DNA of 64,000 nucleotides from contig NZ_JWLJ01000001.1 of assembly GCF_000813985.1 (NCBI RefSeq), forward strand, positions 1,352,453-1,416,452, written 5' to 3'. Below the pieces are notes generated by a model, which saw nothing but the letters and a program-made list of their open reading frames with translations, did no database searches and was not told where the DNA came from. Numbering within the stretch: the first letter of the stretch is position 1; each line of letters opens with the position of its first letter. Positions 45,679 to 54,192 of this stretch are shown here, piece by piece. A program made the position numbers and the translations under genes. The DNA comes from Ruegeria sp. ANG-R. GTDB lineage: Bacteria > Pseudomonadota > Alphaproteobacteria > Rhodobacterales > Rhodobacteraceae.

Positions 45679-46227
45679 TTATTCTGTGACCGTCACTTTT
45701 TTCATAGCATCCGGCTGACCGATAACCGCGCCGTTGGGGCCATCGCCGCGCTTGATCGCGTCAACCACGTCCATCCCGTCAGTGACCTGGCCAACAACGG
45801 TATACTGGCCGTTCAGGAAAGGTCCGGGCTCAAACATGATGAAGAACTGCGAATTGGCGCTGTTAGGGTCCTGTGCCCGCGCCATGCCTACGACACCGCG
45901 GTCAAAGTTGTAGTCCGAGAACTCGGCAGGCAGATCGGGGCGGTCTGATCCACCCGTCCCCGCGCGACGCATGTCCGAACCCAGTCGGCCATGTTCGACA
46001 TCGCCGGTCTGCGCCATGAAGCCATCGATGACACGGTGGAACACTACACCATCATACTGACCGGCGGCAGCCAGAGCTGTGATCTGCTCGACATGCTTGG
46101 GCGCGAGGTCTTCGAACAAATCGACGGTAACGGTGCCGTTTGCACCCTCTCCTTCAATCTCGATCTCAAGGCCCGTTGCCAGCGCCGGGCCGGCCAACAG
46201 GGCAAATACGGCGGCCAGTTTATGCAT
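45679..46227 (-). CDS. Peptidyl-prolyl isomerase, exported cyclophilin
   Basis: 182 aa. A signal peptide (MHKLAAVFALLAGPALATG) sends it to the periplasm. The cyclophilin core follows: FHRVIDGFMAQTGD (catalytic Arg), FSDYNFDRGVVGMARAQDPN, NSQFFIMFEPG and FLNGQYTVVGQVTDGMD. Catalyses cis-trans change at prolines of folding proteins. Its start overlaps the stop of the cytosolic paralogue by 8 bp, so the two are translated together. Confidence 0.94.
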   Translation of the reverse strand: MHKLAAVFALLAGPALATGLEIEIEGEGANGTVTVDLFEDLAPKHVEQITALAAAGQYDGVVFHRVIDGFMAQTGDVEHGRLGSDMRRAGTGGSDRPDLPAEFSDYNFDRGVVGMARAQDPNSANSQFFIMFEPGPFLNGQYTVVGQVTDGMDVVDAIKRGDGPNGAVIGQPDAMKKVTVTE

Positions 46228-46726
46228 CGGCGGCCACCTTGACGCTGATCATGCGGTCGGGGCTTTGCGGCGGCTCACCACGAACGATGGCATCCACATG
46301 CTCCATCCCGTCGATGACGCGACCGTAAACGGTGTACTGACCGTTCAGGAAATGGTTGTCCTTGAAGTTGATGAAGAACTGCGAGTTTGCCGAATCCGGA
46401 TTAGCCGAGCGCGCTGCACCCAGCGTGCCGCGATCATGGGGCAGTTTCGAGAACTCGGCCGGAACGTTCGGCAACGACGAACCGCCGGTGCCCGCCATAC
46501 GAATGTTGAACCCGTCTTCCATGTCGCCATGCTGCACGTCGCCGGTTTGCGCCATGAACCCGTCGATCACACGGTGAAAGGCGACGTTGTCGTACTCGCC
46601 ACCACGCGCCAGTTCCTTCATGCGAGCCGAATGCTGCGGAGCCACGTCGGGCAGCAGCTCAATCACGACATTGCCGCCCTTCAGCTCGATGATGATCGTG
46701 TTTTCGGGATCTTTGATCTCGGCCAT
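46220..46726 (-). CDS. Peptidyl-prolyl isomerase, cytosolic cyclophilin
   Basis: 168 aa with no signal peptide (starts MAEIKDPENTIIIELKGG). Core: FHRVIDGFMAQTGDVQHG, HDRGTLGAARSANPDSANSQ, FFINFKDNHFLNGQYTVYG. The ATG at 46726 has AGGAGG at proper spacing; the longer frame to 47002 is not supported. It precedes the periplasmic paralogue and faces the divergent pgk gene. Confidence 0.95.
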   Translation of the reverse strand: MAEIKDPENTIIIELKGGNVVIELLPDVAPQHSARMKELARGGEYDNVAFHRVIDGFMAQTGDVQHGDMEDGFNIRMAGTGGSSLPNVPAEFSKLPHDRGTLGAARSANPDSANSQFFINFKDNHFLNGQYTVYGRVIDGMEHVDAIVRGEPPQSPDRMISVKVAADA

Positions 46727-46862
46727 CTGGCCCTCCTGTCTTTGAAACTTGCGCAAATACCTAAGACGCGAACGCGCGAATGCCAAGTGACGCATTGACC
46801 TGAGGGCAAAATGCAGGAAAAGAACCGCCTGAAACAGGATGCAATGGGCGAGGATAAGCGCG

Positions 46863-48053
46863 ATGGGCTGGAAATCTCTGGACGATATGGATCTGAACGG
46901 CAAACGCGTTCTGGTGCGCGTGGATATCAACGTCCCCGTTGCGGATGGCGTCGTTACCGACGATACCCGCATCCAGCGGATCGTGCCAACGGTGCGCGAC
47001 ATCCTCGACGCGGGCGGTAAACCGATCCTGCTGGCCCATTTCGGTCGTCCGGGCGGTCAGCATGTGCCCGAGATGTCCTTGAAACAGCTTTTACCCGCAC
47101 TCGAAACTGCATTCGGCGTTCCGGTGCGTTTTGCTGCTGATTGCGTCGGCTATGAGGCGGAAACCGCCGCAGCCAACCTGGCCAATGGTGAGGTCCTGCT
47201 GTTGGAAAACACCCGTTTCCATGCGGAAGAAACCAAGAACAGTGTGCCTCTTGCGGAAGGCATGGCGAAGCTGGGCGATATCTATTGCAACGACGCGTTC
47301 TCGGCCGCGCACCGCGCCCACAGCTCGACCGAAGCTCTGGCCCGGCTGCTGCCCGCCTGCGCCGGGCGTTTGATGCAGCAGGAACTGAGCGCGCTCGAAG
47401 CCGCGTTGGGCGCGCCCGAACGGCCCGTCACTGCGGTGGTCGGTGGTGCCAAGGTGTCAACCAAGCTGGATCTGCTGGGCAACCTGATCGAGAAAGTCGA
47501 TTACCTGGTGATCGGCGGCGGCATGGCAAACACCTTCCTTGTAGCAAAGGGGCTGGACGTGGGTAAGTCTCTGGCCGAACATGCCATGACCGACACAGCC
47601 GCAGAGATCCTGAGTAAAGCCGAAACCTCAGGCTGCACCATAGTCCTGCCGCGTGACATCGTGGTGGCCGAGGCTTTTGAGGCCAACGCCCCCCATAAGG
47701 TTCTTCCCGCTGACCACTGCCCATCCGACGCCATGATTCTGGACGCTGGACCAGAGAGTGTGGCTGCAGTCTCCGAGGTGCTTGAAAAGAGCCAGACCCT
47801 GATCTGGAACGGCCCTCTGGGCGCTTTCGAACTGACCCCGTTTGACGCCGCTACAAATGCCGCCGCACTCAAGGCCGCGGCGCTGACCCGCGACGGCAAG
47901 CTGACATCCGTCGCTGGCGGCGGCGATACGGTCGCGGCACTTAATGCGTCCGGCGCGGCGGATGACTTTTCGTATATCTCGACGGCCGGCGGCGCGTTCC
48001 TCGAATGGATGGAAGGCAAGACATTGCCGGGTGTCGCCGCTTTGGATCAATAA
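46863..48053 (+). CDS. pgk: Phosphoglycerate kinase
   Basis: 396 aa, normal length. Moves the acyl phosphate of 1,3-bisphosphoglycerate to ADP in glycolysis, or the reverse in gluconeogenesis. Signatures: [67 protein letters not shown], and the nucleotide loop [13 protein letters not shown]. The ATG at 46863 has GAGG eight bases before it; the frame to 46839 adds eight residues. Only 74 bases of promoter region separate its open frame from the divergent cyclophilins. Confidence 0.97.
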   Translation: MGWKSLDDMDLNGKRVLVRVDINVPVADGVVTDDTRIQRIVPTVRDILDAGGKPILLAHFGRPGGQHVPEMSLKQLLPALETAFGVPVRFAADCVGYEAETAAANLANGEVLLLENTRFHAEETKNSVPLAEGMAKLGDIYCNDAFSAAHRAHSSTEALARLLPACAGRLMQQELSALEAALGAPERPVTAVVGGAKVSTKLDLLGNLIEKVDYLVIGGGMANTFLVAKGLDVGKSLAEHAMTDTAAEILSKAETSGCTIVLPRDIVVAEAFEANAPHKVLPADHCPSDAMILDAGPESVAAVSEVLEKSQTLIWNGPLGAFELTPFDAATNAAALKAAALTRDGKLTSVAGGGDTVAALNASGAADDFSYISTAGGAFLEWMEGKTLPGVAALDQ

Positions 48054-48186
48054 GCTCCCCGGATAAGCGGGCTCCAGCTTTTTGTTCTCAGGGGGATTCA
48101 CAAGCCGAATCACCTGTGACATAGTGCGGTCAGATGCCCGCCAAGGGCACGTTTCTGAGGCAGTTTGTTGTACGGTGGTTAATACG

Positions 48187-48486
48187 GTGACCCGTTCCTA
48201 TCGGCCCGGTTTGGGTGCGTTCATATTCTTCTCGATCGCCTTCATGCTGGGCGTGTATTTCACCTTTGCCGCCGTACAGGGTGATTATGGCCTGTTCCGC
48301 AGGGTGGAAATCGCCGCTGAACGCGACGCACTGTCCCGGGACCTCATGCAGCTCAACGATGAAATCGCACAGATGGAGAACCTGACCCGCCGTCTGTCGG
48401 ACACCTATCTGGACCTCGATCTGCTGGACCAGCAGGCGCGCTCGGTCCTCGGCATGATCCGCGCCGATGAAATCGTCATTCGTTGA
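48187..48486 (+). CDS. FtsB/DivIC-like septum formation protein
   Basis: About 99 aa. One TM helix near the N-terminus (LGAFIFFSIAFMLGVYFTFA), a short periplasmic coiled coil (ALSRDLMQLNDEIAQMENLT) and a conserved tail (QARSVLGMIRADEIVIR), the layout of FtsB, which links FtsL and FtsQ at the division septum. A GTG at 48187 is the likely start; a longer frame to 48082 is improbable. It lies just upstream of pyruvate dehydrogenase, a usual order in Rhodobacterales and enolase/FtsB-like neighbours elsewhere. Confidence 0.82.
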   Translation: MTRSYRPGLGAFIFFSIAFMLGVYFTFAAVQGDYGLFRRVEIAAERDALSRDLMQLNDEIAQMENLTRRLSDTYLDLDLLDQQARSVLGMIRADEIVIR

Positions 48487-48500
48487 TGCAAATCGGAAGA

Positions 48501-48521
48501 AGATTTTTCGCAGAAAAATCT
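48501..48521. repeat. AT-rich hairpin between ftsB-like gene and pdhA
   Basis: AGATTTTT, loop CGCAG, AAAAATCT: a perfect 8-bp stem, 14 bases after the FtsB-like stop. It may end that transcript, although no T-run follows the stem on the plus strand. Confidence 0.45.
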
Positions 48522-48620
48522 CCTGCACAAAACAATCTTCAAGACTTCACCCGCCGCATCGAACCGGCGCTGCCCCCGCGTCACATTAACACTCGCCAGA
48601 TGGCGCGAAATGCTCTATGA

Positions 48621-48642
48621 GATAGTTTAACGCTAAACTATC
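48621..48642 (+). promoter_or_regulatory. Operator-like palindrome upstream of pdhA, shared with lpdA
   Basis: GATAGTTTA, spacer ACGC, TAAACTATC: 9-bp perfect arms, ending 25 bases before the pdhA ATG. Its central 18 bp (48623-48640) differ at a single base from the site before lpdA (32422-32439) in the same orientation. Its place close to the start codon suits a repressor site covering the promoter or start region. No regulator gene for it is recognised in the window. Confidence 0.8.
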
Positions 48643-48667
48643 TGTCCGAGAGGGGGAGATCGCCACC

Positions 48668-49657
48668 ATGGCTGCGCGAAAAACCACAAAGAAACCAAAT
48701 GTTTCTGCGGAGGAACTCAAGACCTACTACCGTGAGATGCTACTGATCCGCCGATTCGAGGAAAAGGCCGGTCAGCTCTATGGGATGGGTCTGATCGGCG
48801 GGTTCTGCCACCTTTATATCGGACAAGAGGCGGTTGTCGTCGGGCTGGAAGCGGCCGCTGAAGAAGGCGACAAGCGTATTACCTCGTATCGCGATCATGG
48901 TCATATGCTGGCCTGCGGCATGGACCCGGGCGGCGTGATGGCCGAACTGACCGGGCGCGAGGGCGGACTGTCCAAGGGCAAGGGCGGCTCAATGCACATG
49001 TTCTCGAAAGAGAAGCATTTCTATGGCGGCCACGGCATCGTTGGGGCGCAGGTTCCGCTGGGGGCTGGTCTGGCTTTCGCTGACAAGTACAAAGAGAATG
49101 GCCGCGTGACCTTCACCTATTTCGGGGACGGTGCCGCCAACCAGGGTCAGGTCTACGAGACATTCAACATGGCTGCCCTTTGGGACCTGCCGGTGGTGTT
49201 CGTGATCGAGAACAACCAGTACGCCATGGGAACGGCGCAGGCGCGTTCAACCTCGACCAAGGATATCTATCACCGTGGCGAGGCGTTCGGCATTCCCGGC
49301 GAAATCGTCAACGGCATGGATGTCATGGCGGTCAAGGAAGCCGGTCAAAAGGCGGTTGCCCACTGCCGCGCGGGCAAAGGCCCCTATATCCTCGAGGTCA
49401 AGACATACCGCTATCGCGGCCACTCGATGTCCGATCCGGCCAAATACCGCACCCGGGAAGAAGTTCAGAAGGTCCGCGAACACAGCGATCCCATCGATCA
49501 CGTGCGCGATCTTCTGCTGTCCGGCAAGCACGCAACCGAGGATGACCTGAAAGCGATCGACAAAGAGATCAAGGCGGTCGTGAATCAGGCTGCCGAATTC
49601 TCAAAAGAAAGCCCCGAGCCGTCTCTGGACGAGCTCTGGACAGATATCTACGCCTGA
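48668..49657 (+). CDS. pdhA: Pyruvate dehydrogenase E1 component, alpha subunit
   Basis: 329 aa. With PdhB it decarboxylates pyruvate and passes the acetyl group to lipoamide. ThDP motif GDGAANQGQVYETFNMA ... VIENNQYAMGT; phosphorylation-loop-like TYRYRGHSMSDPAKYR; the N-terminal FCHLYIGQEAVVVG and GGSMHMFS segments are typical. The ATG at 48668 lies behind GAGAGGGGGAG and the palindrome at 48621-48642. First gene of the operon pdhA-pdhB-86-aa gene-pdhC. Confidence 0.97.
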   Translation: MAARKTTKKPNVSAEELKTYYREMLLIRRFEEKAGQLYGMGLIGGFCHLYIGQEAVVVGLEAAAEEGDKRITSYRDHGHMLACGMDPGGVMAELTGREGGLSKGKGGSMHMFSKEKHFYGGHGIVGAQVPLGAGLAFADKYKENGRVTFTYFGDGAANQGQVYETFNMAALWDLPVVFVIENNQYAMGTAQARSTSTKDIYHRGEAFGIPGEIVNGMDVMAVKEAGQKAVAHCRAGKGPYILEVKTYRYRGHSMSDPAKYRTREEVQKVREHSDPIDHVRDLLLSGKHATEDDLKAIDKEIKAVVNQAAEFSKESPEPSLDELWTDIYA

Positions 49658-49672
49658 GAGGACGAATAAGAC

Positions 49673-51046
49673 ATGGCAACCGAAATTCTCATGCCCGCCC
49701 TTTCGCCGACGATGGAAGAGGGTACGCTGGCCAAATGGCTGGTCAAGGAAGGCGACACAGTCTCCTCCGGCGACATCATGGCCGAGATCGAAACCGACAA
49801 GGCCACGATGGAGTTCGAAGCCGTTGATGAGGGCATCGTCGGCAAGATTCTGATCTCCGAGGGCACCGAAGGGGTCAAGGTCAATACGCCCATCGCCATT
49901 CTGGTCGAAGAAGGCGAAGACGCCTCGGCCCTGCCCGCGGCTGCACCCGCAGCCGCAGCGGTGGCCGAGGCCGCCCCTGCGGCGGTTGAGGCCCCCGCTC
50001 CTGCCGCAACAGCCCCGGCTGCTCCGGTTGTGGACCTGTCGCCCGATTGGCCTGCCGACGCCGAGATGGCGCAGCAAACCGTCCGCGAAGCCCTGCGCGA
50101 TGCGATGGCCGAAGAAATGCGCGGTGACGAAGATGTCTATCTGATGGGCGAAGAAGTCGCTGAGTATCAGGGCGCATACAAAATCTCTCAGGGCCTGCTG
50201 GACGAATTCGGCTCCAAGCGCGTGATCGACACCCCGATCACCGAGCACGGCTTTACCGGTATCGCCGTCGGGTCGGCCTTTGGCGGGCTGAAACCGATTG
50301 TCGAGTTCATGACCTTCAACTTCGCGATGCAGGCGATTGACCAGATCATCAACTCTGCCGCCAAGACGCTTTATATGTCCGGCGGTCAGATGGGATGTCC
50401 CATCGTGTTCCGTGGCCCCAATGGCGCGGCTGCGCGTGTTGCGGCCCAGCACTCTCAGGACTACGCGGCGTGGTACATGCAGGTGCCCGGTCTGAAAGTG
50501 GTGATGCCCTATTCCGCAGCCGACGCAAAAGGCCTGTTGAAGTCCGCGATCCGCGATCCCAACCCGGTGGTCTTTCTGGAAAACGAAATCCTGTACGGAC
50601 GCTCATTCGACGTGCCGCAGGTGGATGATCTGACCATTCCGCTGGGCAAAGCGCGTATCTGGCGTGAAGGATCGGACGTAACCATCGTCAGCTTCGGCAT
50701 TGGTATGCAACTCGCCCTGGAAGCCGCCGACAAGCTGGCCGAAGACGGCATCAATGCCGAGGTCATCGACCTGCGCACCATCCGCCCGATGGACACGGGC
50801 GCGATCATCAACTCAGTGATGAAAACCAACCGTCTTGTGACCGTCGAAGAAGGCTGGCCTCAGGGCTCCGTCGGCAGCTACATCAGCTCGGTCGTGATGC
50901 AGGAGGCGTTCGATTACCTCGATGCCCCCGTCATCAACCTGACCGGCAAGGATGTCCCGATGCCTTACGCCGCAAACCTCGAGAAGCTGGCGTTGGTGAC
51001 GACCGACGAGGTGATCGCGGCTGTGAAACAGGTGACCTACCGGTAA
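49673..51046 (+). CDS. pdhB: Pyruvate dehydrogenase E1 component, beta subunit with N-terminal lipoyl domain
   Basis: 457 aa. Residues 1-80 are a lipoyl domain with the modified Lys in [10 protein letters not shown], then an Ala/Pro linker, then the E1-beta core ([73 protein letters not shown]). A lipoyl domain on E1-beta is a known alphaproteobacterial form. The lipoyl domain is nearly the same as that of PdhC. The stop (TAA) overlaps the next ATG by one base. Confidence 0.97.
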   Translation: MATEILMPALSPTMEEGTLAKWLVKEGDTVSSGDIMAEIETDKATMEFEAVDEGIVGKILISEGTEGVKVNTPIAILVEEGEDASALPAAAPAAAAVAEAAPAAVEAPAPAATAPAAPVVDLSPDWPADAEMAQQTVREALRDAMAEEMRGDEDVYLMGEEVAEYQGAYKISQGLLDEFGSKRVIDTPITEHGFTGIAVGSAFGGLKPIVEFMTFNFAMQAIDQIINSAAKTLYMSGGQMGCPIVFRGPNGAAARVAAQHSQDYAAWYMQVPGLKVVMPYSAADAKGLLKSAIRDPNPVVFLENEILYGRSFDVPQVDDLTIPLGKARIWREGSDVTIVSFGIGMQLALEAADKLAEDGINAEVIDLRTIRPMDTGAIINSVMKTNRLVTVEEGWPQGSVGSYISSVVMQEAFDYLDAPVINLTGKDVPMPYAANLEKLALVTTDEVIAAVKQVTYR

Positions 51047-51306
51047 TGGAGATCAGGGGCCGCGATCCAGCAACCGAATGCTACCGCGTCGAGCTCAGCC
51101 TCGACGACCAGATCGTGAAGGCGCTTGTGCCCGAACGGCTGGCGGCGGATATGCGGTTGATTGGCGCGCGGCCCTCTCACCAGACCGCTTATGTCTGGAT
51201 GGCCGAGAACAAAGATAAAATCGAGGCTGCGATTGCGACGCTCGCACGTGGCACGGGGCGTCCCAGGGCGCCTTTTGACCAAATTACTTTGATTGAGGAG
51301 CGCTGA
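51046..51306 (+). CDS. Uncharacterised 86-aa protein inside the pdh operon
   Basis: The ATG at 51046 overlaps the pdhB stop (TAATG), and the protein ends two bases before the pdhC ATG, whose ribosome site GAGGAG lies in its last codons. Parts: a strand-rich start ([20 protein letters not shown]), [20 protein letters not shown], and a basic helical end ([20 protein letters not shown]). No TM helix, no metal motif and no family that I recognise. Its strict placing between E1-beta and E2 suggests a role with the complex (inference). Confidence 0.8.
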   Translation: MEIRGRDPATECYRVELSLDDQIVKALVPERLAADMRLIGARPSHQTAYVWMAENKDKIEAAIATLARGTGRPRAPFDQITLIEER

Positions 51307-51307
51307 G

Positions 51308-52606
51308 ATGCCCACCGAAATCCTGATGCCCGCCCTATCCCCGACGATGGAGGAAGGCACCCTTGCAAAATGGCTCGTCAAGGAAGGCGACACCGTCTCC
51401 TCCGGCGACCTGCTGGCCGAGATCGAAACCGACAAGGCCACGATGGAGTTTGAAGCCGTCGACGAAGGCACCATCGGCAAAATCCTGATCCCCGAAGGTA
51501 CCGAGGGGGTCAAGGTCAACACCGCGATCGCGGTTCTGCTGGAAGACGGCGAAAGCGCCGATGACATCGCGGCCACGTCCGCCAAGGCTCCTGATGCGGC
51601 ACCAGCCGCCGCGGGTAACGAGGCCGCCGCCCCAGCGGCACCCGAGGCGCCCGCCCCTGCCCCAGCAGCACCGGCCAAAGCGGATGGCGGTCGTATCTTC
51701 GCCTCACCTCTGGCGCGCCGGATCGCTGCGCAGAAAGGCCTCGATCTGGCACAGATCGCGGGCTCAGGTCCGCATGGCCGTATCGTCAAAGCTGATGTGG
51801 AAAGCGCCACAGCCGCACCCACCACGGCACCGGCGCCTGCCGCTGCAACCGCCCCTGCAGCCGCTGCTCCCGCTGGTCCATCGGCAGACGCCGTGGCCAA
51901 GATGTACGAAACCCGCGAGTACGAAGAGATCAAACTCGACGGTATGCGCAAAACCATCGCTGCGCGCCTGTCGGAGGCCAAACAAACCATCCCGCACTTC
52001 TATTTGCGCCGTGACATCAAGCTGGACGCACTGCTCAAGTTCCGCAGCCAGTTGAATAAACAGCTCGAAGGCCGGGGCGTGAAGCTCAGCGTCAACGACT
52101 TCATCATCAAGGCCGTCGCCAATGCGCTGCAACAGGTTCCTGAATGCAACGCCGTCTGGGCGGGTGATCGGGTGCTGCAGCTGAAACCTTCGGATGTGGC
52201 CGTTGCCGTCGCCATCGAGGGCGGATTGTTCACCCCGGTTCTGCAGGACGCCGACACCAAATCGCTGTCGGCGCTGTCGTCCGAGATGAAGGACCTTGCA
52301 GGCCGCGCCCGCGAGCGCAAGCTGGCCCCGCATGAGTACCAAGGCGGCACCTTCGCGGTCTCGAATCTGGGCATGTTCGGCATCGACAACTTCGACGCCA
52401 TCGTGAACCCGCCGCACGCCGGAATTCTGGCGGTTGGTACTGGCCTCAAGAAACCCGTCGTGGGCGATGATGGCGAACTGACTGTCGCCACCGTCATGTC
52501 CGTGACCATGTCGGTCGATCACCGTGTCATCGACGGTGCGCTTGGCGCTCAGCTGCTGCAAGCCATCGTCGATAATCTGGAAAACCCTATGGTGATGTTG
52601 GCCTAA
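51308..52606 (+). CDS. pdhC: Pyruvate dehydrogenase E2, dihydrolipoamide acetyltransferase
   Basis: 432 aa. Order: lipoyl domain (1-80, Lys in [10 protein letters not shown]), Ala/Pro linker, peripheral-subunit binding domain ([34 protein letters not shown]), second Ala/Pro linker, catalytic core with the active His in [16 protein letters not shown]. It forms the core of the complex and makes acetyl-CoA. The ATG at 51308 has GAGGAG seven bases before it; the frame from 51293 is not needed. A strong terminator ends the operon. Confidence 0.97.
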   Translation: MPTEILMPALSPTMEEGTLAKWLVKEGDTVSSGDLLAEIETDKATMEFEAVDEGTIGKILIPEGTEGVKVNTAIAVLLEDGESADDIAATSAKAPDAAPAAAGNEAAAPAAPEAPAPAPAAPAKADGGRIFASPLARRIAAQKGLDLAQIAGSGPHGRIVKADVESATAAPTTAPAPAAATAPAAAAPAGPSADAVAKMYETREYEEIKLDGMRKTIAARLSEAKQTIPHFYLRRDIKLDALLKFRSQLNKQLEGRGVKLSVNDFIIKAVANALQQVPECNAVWAGDRVLQLKPSDVAVAVAIEGGLFTPVLQDADTKSLSALSSEMKDLAGRARERKLAPHEYQGGTFAVSNLGMFGIDNFDAIVNPPHAGILAVGTGLKKPVVGDDGELTVATVMSVTMSVDHRVIDGALGAQLLQAIVDNLENPMVMLA

Positions 52607-52625
52607 GCCAGCTGGAATACGCACA

Positions 52626-52661
52626 AAAAAAGGCCGCCTCGAACCCCGAGGCGGCCTTTTT
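52626..52661. terminator. Strong bidirectional terminator between pdhC and cysE
   Basis: AGGCCGCCTCG (52631-52641), loop AACCC, CGAGGCGGCCT (52647-52657), with an A-run before and T-run after, so it works for pdhC on the plus strand and for cysE on the minus strand. Confidence 0.95.
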
Positions 52662-52678
52662 CGTCTACTAACTCTGAT

Positions 52679-53488
52679 TTACTGGTCTTTCCCCAGCATA
52701 TGATCCATCGAGATTGACGGCTGATCGCACCCGGCCTCGCCCACGATCTTGGCGGGAATACCAGCAACCGTCGTGCAAGGCGGCACCTCCTGCAGCACCA
52801 CTGATCCGGCGGCGATACGGCTGCAGTGGCCGACCTCGATATTGCCCAACACCTTGGCACCGGCACCGATCAGAACGCCATCGCCAATCGTCGGGTGGCG
52901 CTGTTCTTCTTCCTTGCCGGTCCCGCCCAAAGTCACCGAGTGCAGCATCGAGACATTGTCGCCCACAACCGCAGTCTCACCGATCACGATGGAATGCGCA
53001 TGGTCAATCATGATGCCCTTGCCGATCCGGGCCGCAGGATGGATATCGATCCCGAAAATCTCGGACGAGCGCATCTGGAAGAAATAGGCCAGATCATTCC
53101 GCCCCGTGTTCCATAGCCAATGCGCCACCCGATAAGCCTGCATCGCCTGATAGCCCTTGAAATACAGGATCGGCTGCAGCAGGCGGTGGCAGGCCGGATC
53201 ACGCTCATAGACAGCCATCAGATCGGCACGCGCGGCTTCGAGCAGCGACTTGTCGTCGGCATAGGCCTCATCCACGATCTCGCGCAGCACCATCATCGAC
53301 ATTTCGTTCGAACACAGCTTAGCCGAGATACGATAGGACAATGCCCTCTCAAGGCTGCGATGGTGCAGGATACAGGCATGTACCAACCCGCCCATCAGCG
53401 GCTCTTTTTCGACGGCTGCATGAGCCTCGGAGGTGATACGGTCCCAGACAGGGTCCACGGGCGTCACTTGGCTGCGCGTTTCAAACAT
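52679..53488 (-). CDS. cysE: Serine O-acetyltransferase
   Basis: 269 aa, first step of cysteine synthesis (serine plus acetyl-CoA). An N-terminal helical domain (VWDRITSEAHAAVEKEPLMG, SLERALSYRISAKL) leads into a left-handed beta-helix of hexapeptide repeats with the catalytic Asp/His in MIDHAHSIVIGETAVVGD and HSVTLGGTGKEEEQRHP. C-terminal tail GEAGCDQPSISMDHML. The ATG is at 53486-53488. The gene and its neighbour DksA-like protein bound the GTA cluster on this side. Confidence 0.96.
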   Translation of the reverse strand: MFETRSQVTPVDPVWDRITSEAHAAVEKEPLMGGLVHACILHHRSLERALSYRISAKLCSNEMSMMVLREIVDEAYADDKSLLEAARADLMAVYERDPACHRLLQPILYFKGYQAMQAYRVAHWLWNTGRNDLAYFFQMRSSEIFGIDIHPAARIGKGIMIDHAHSIVIGETAVVGDNVSMLHSVTLGGTGKEEEQRHPTIGDGVLIGAGAKVLGNIEVGHCSRIAAGSVVLQEVPPCTTVAGIPAKIVGEAGCDQPSISMDHMLGKDQ

Positions 53489-53574
53489 GGCTTTTCATCC
53501 TTTGCTGCGCTTAGAATAGCCATCTAGTGGCAAAAACGCCAAACGCAAACCCTTGATGTGCACTACAACAAAAA

Positions 53575-53913
53575 ATGAACACAGCCGACCTCGACCATTT
53601 CCGGCGTCTCATTCACCAGCGTCTCAGCGATCTGGCCGCACAGTCAGCTGCCGGTCAGGATGCGCAATCGGTGGTGGAACTGGACCAGCAGGCGGTTGGT
53701 CGGCTCAGCCGGATGGACGCCTTGCAAAATCAGGCCATGGCGAAAGCTCAGCAGGTTCGGCGAGACGCCGAGGTGCACCGCCTTCAGGCTGCTTTGGTCC
53801 GCATGGACGAGGACGAATTCGGGTATTGCGAAGATTGCGGTGACGAAATTGCGCGCGGTCGCCTGGAACTTGACCTTGCAGCATCCAAATGTGTCAGCTG
53901 CGCGGCCGGTTAA
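53575..53913 (+). CDS. DksA/TraR C4-zinc-finger protein
   Basis: 112 aa. An N-terminal coiled coil (DLDHFRRLIHQRLSDLAAQS and VHRLQAALVRMDEDEFGYCE) and a C4 zinc finger: CEDCG and CVSC with 17 residues between the pairs. This fits the DksA/TraR family, which enters the RNA polymerase secondary channel. The coiled coil lacks the DXXDXA tip seen in DksA proper, so the effect on transcription is uncertain. The 3' end overlaps the convergent 98-aa gene by 20 bp. Confidence 0.88.
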   Translation: MNTADLDHFRRLIHQRLSDLAAQSAAGQDAQSVVELDQQAVGRLSRMDALQNQAMAKAQQVRRDAEVHRLQAALVRMDEDEFGYCEDCGDEIARGRLELDLAASKCVSCAAG

Positions 53914-54190
53914 TGTGAAACCGGATCAGGCTCTGCAGAACCATCTCGAAACACTGACAATATTGCAGGTCATCAAATCCAGGCTCATCTGCCAGAACAC
54001 GGCTGCGCGCGGCTGCCATTAATGAGCCGTTCCCATAGAACGGATGCAACCGGCCCGTCATGGCGACATGCCGGTCGGCCAGTTCGGCCTCAGCAATCAT
54101 ACGCGCGCTCAGACGATCGCGCTGGGGTGGCGACGCGGCCAGCAAAGCCCGCGCCGCCGCGCTGATATCTCCGTGCAGGATCGGTCTCAC
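53894..54190 (-). CDS. Small protein coupled to the GTA cluster, unknown
   Basis: 98 aa (RPILHGDISAAARALLAASP, then AEAELADRHVAMTGRLHPFY, DDLQYCQCFEMVLQSLIRFH), mostly helical with no recognised motif. The GTG at 54190 starts two bases after the stop of GTA gene 15, so it is likely translated with it as the last gene of the cluster. It overlaps the DksA-like gene at the 3' end. A role in GTA assembly or release is possible but not shown. Confidence 0.7.
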   Translation of the reverse strand: MRPILHGDISAAARALLAASPPQRDRLSARMIAEAELADRHVAMTGRLHPFYGNGSLMAAARSRVLADEPGFDDLQYCQCFEMVLQSLIRFHINRPRS

Positions 54191-54192
54191 AG

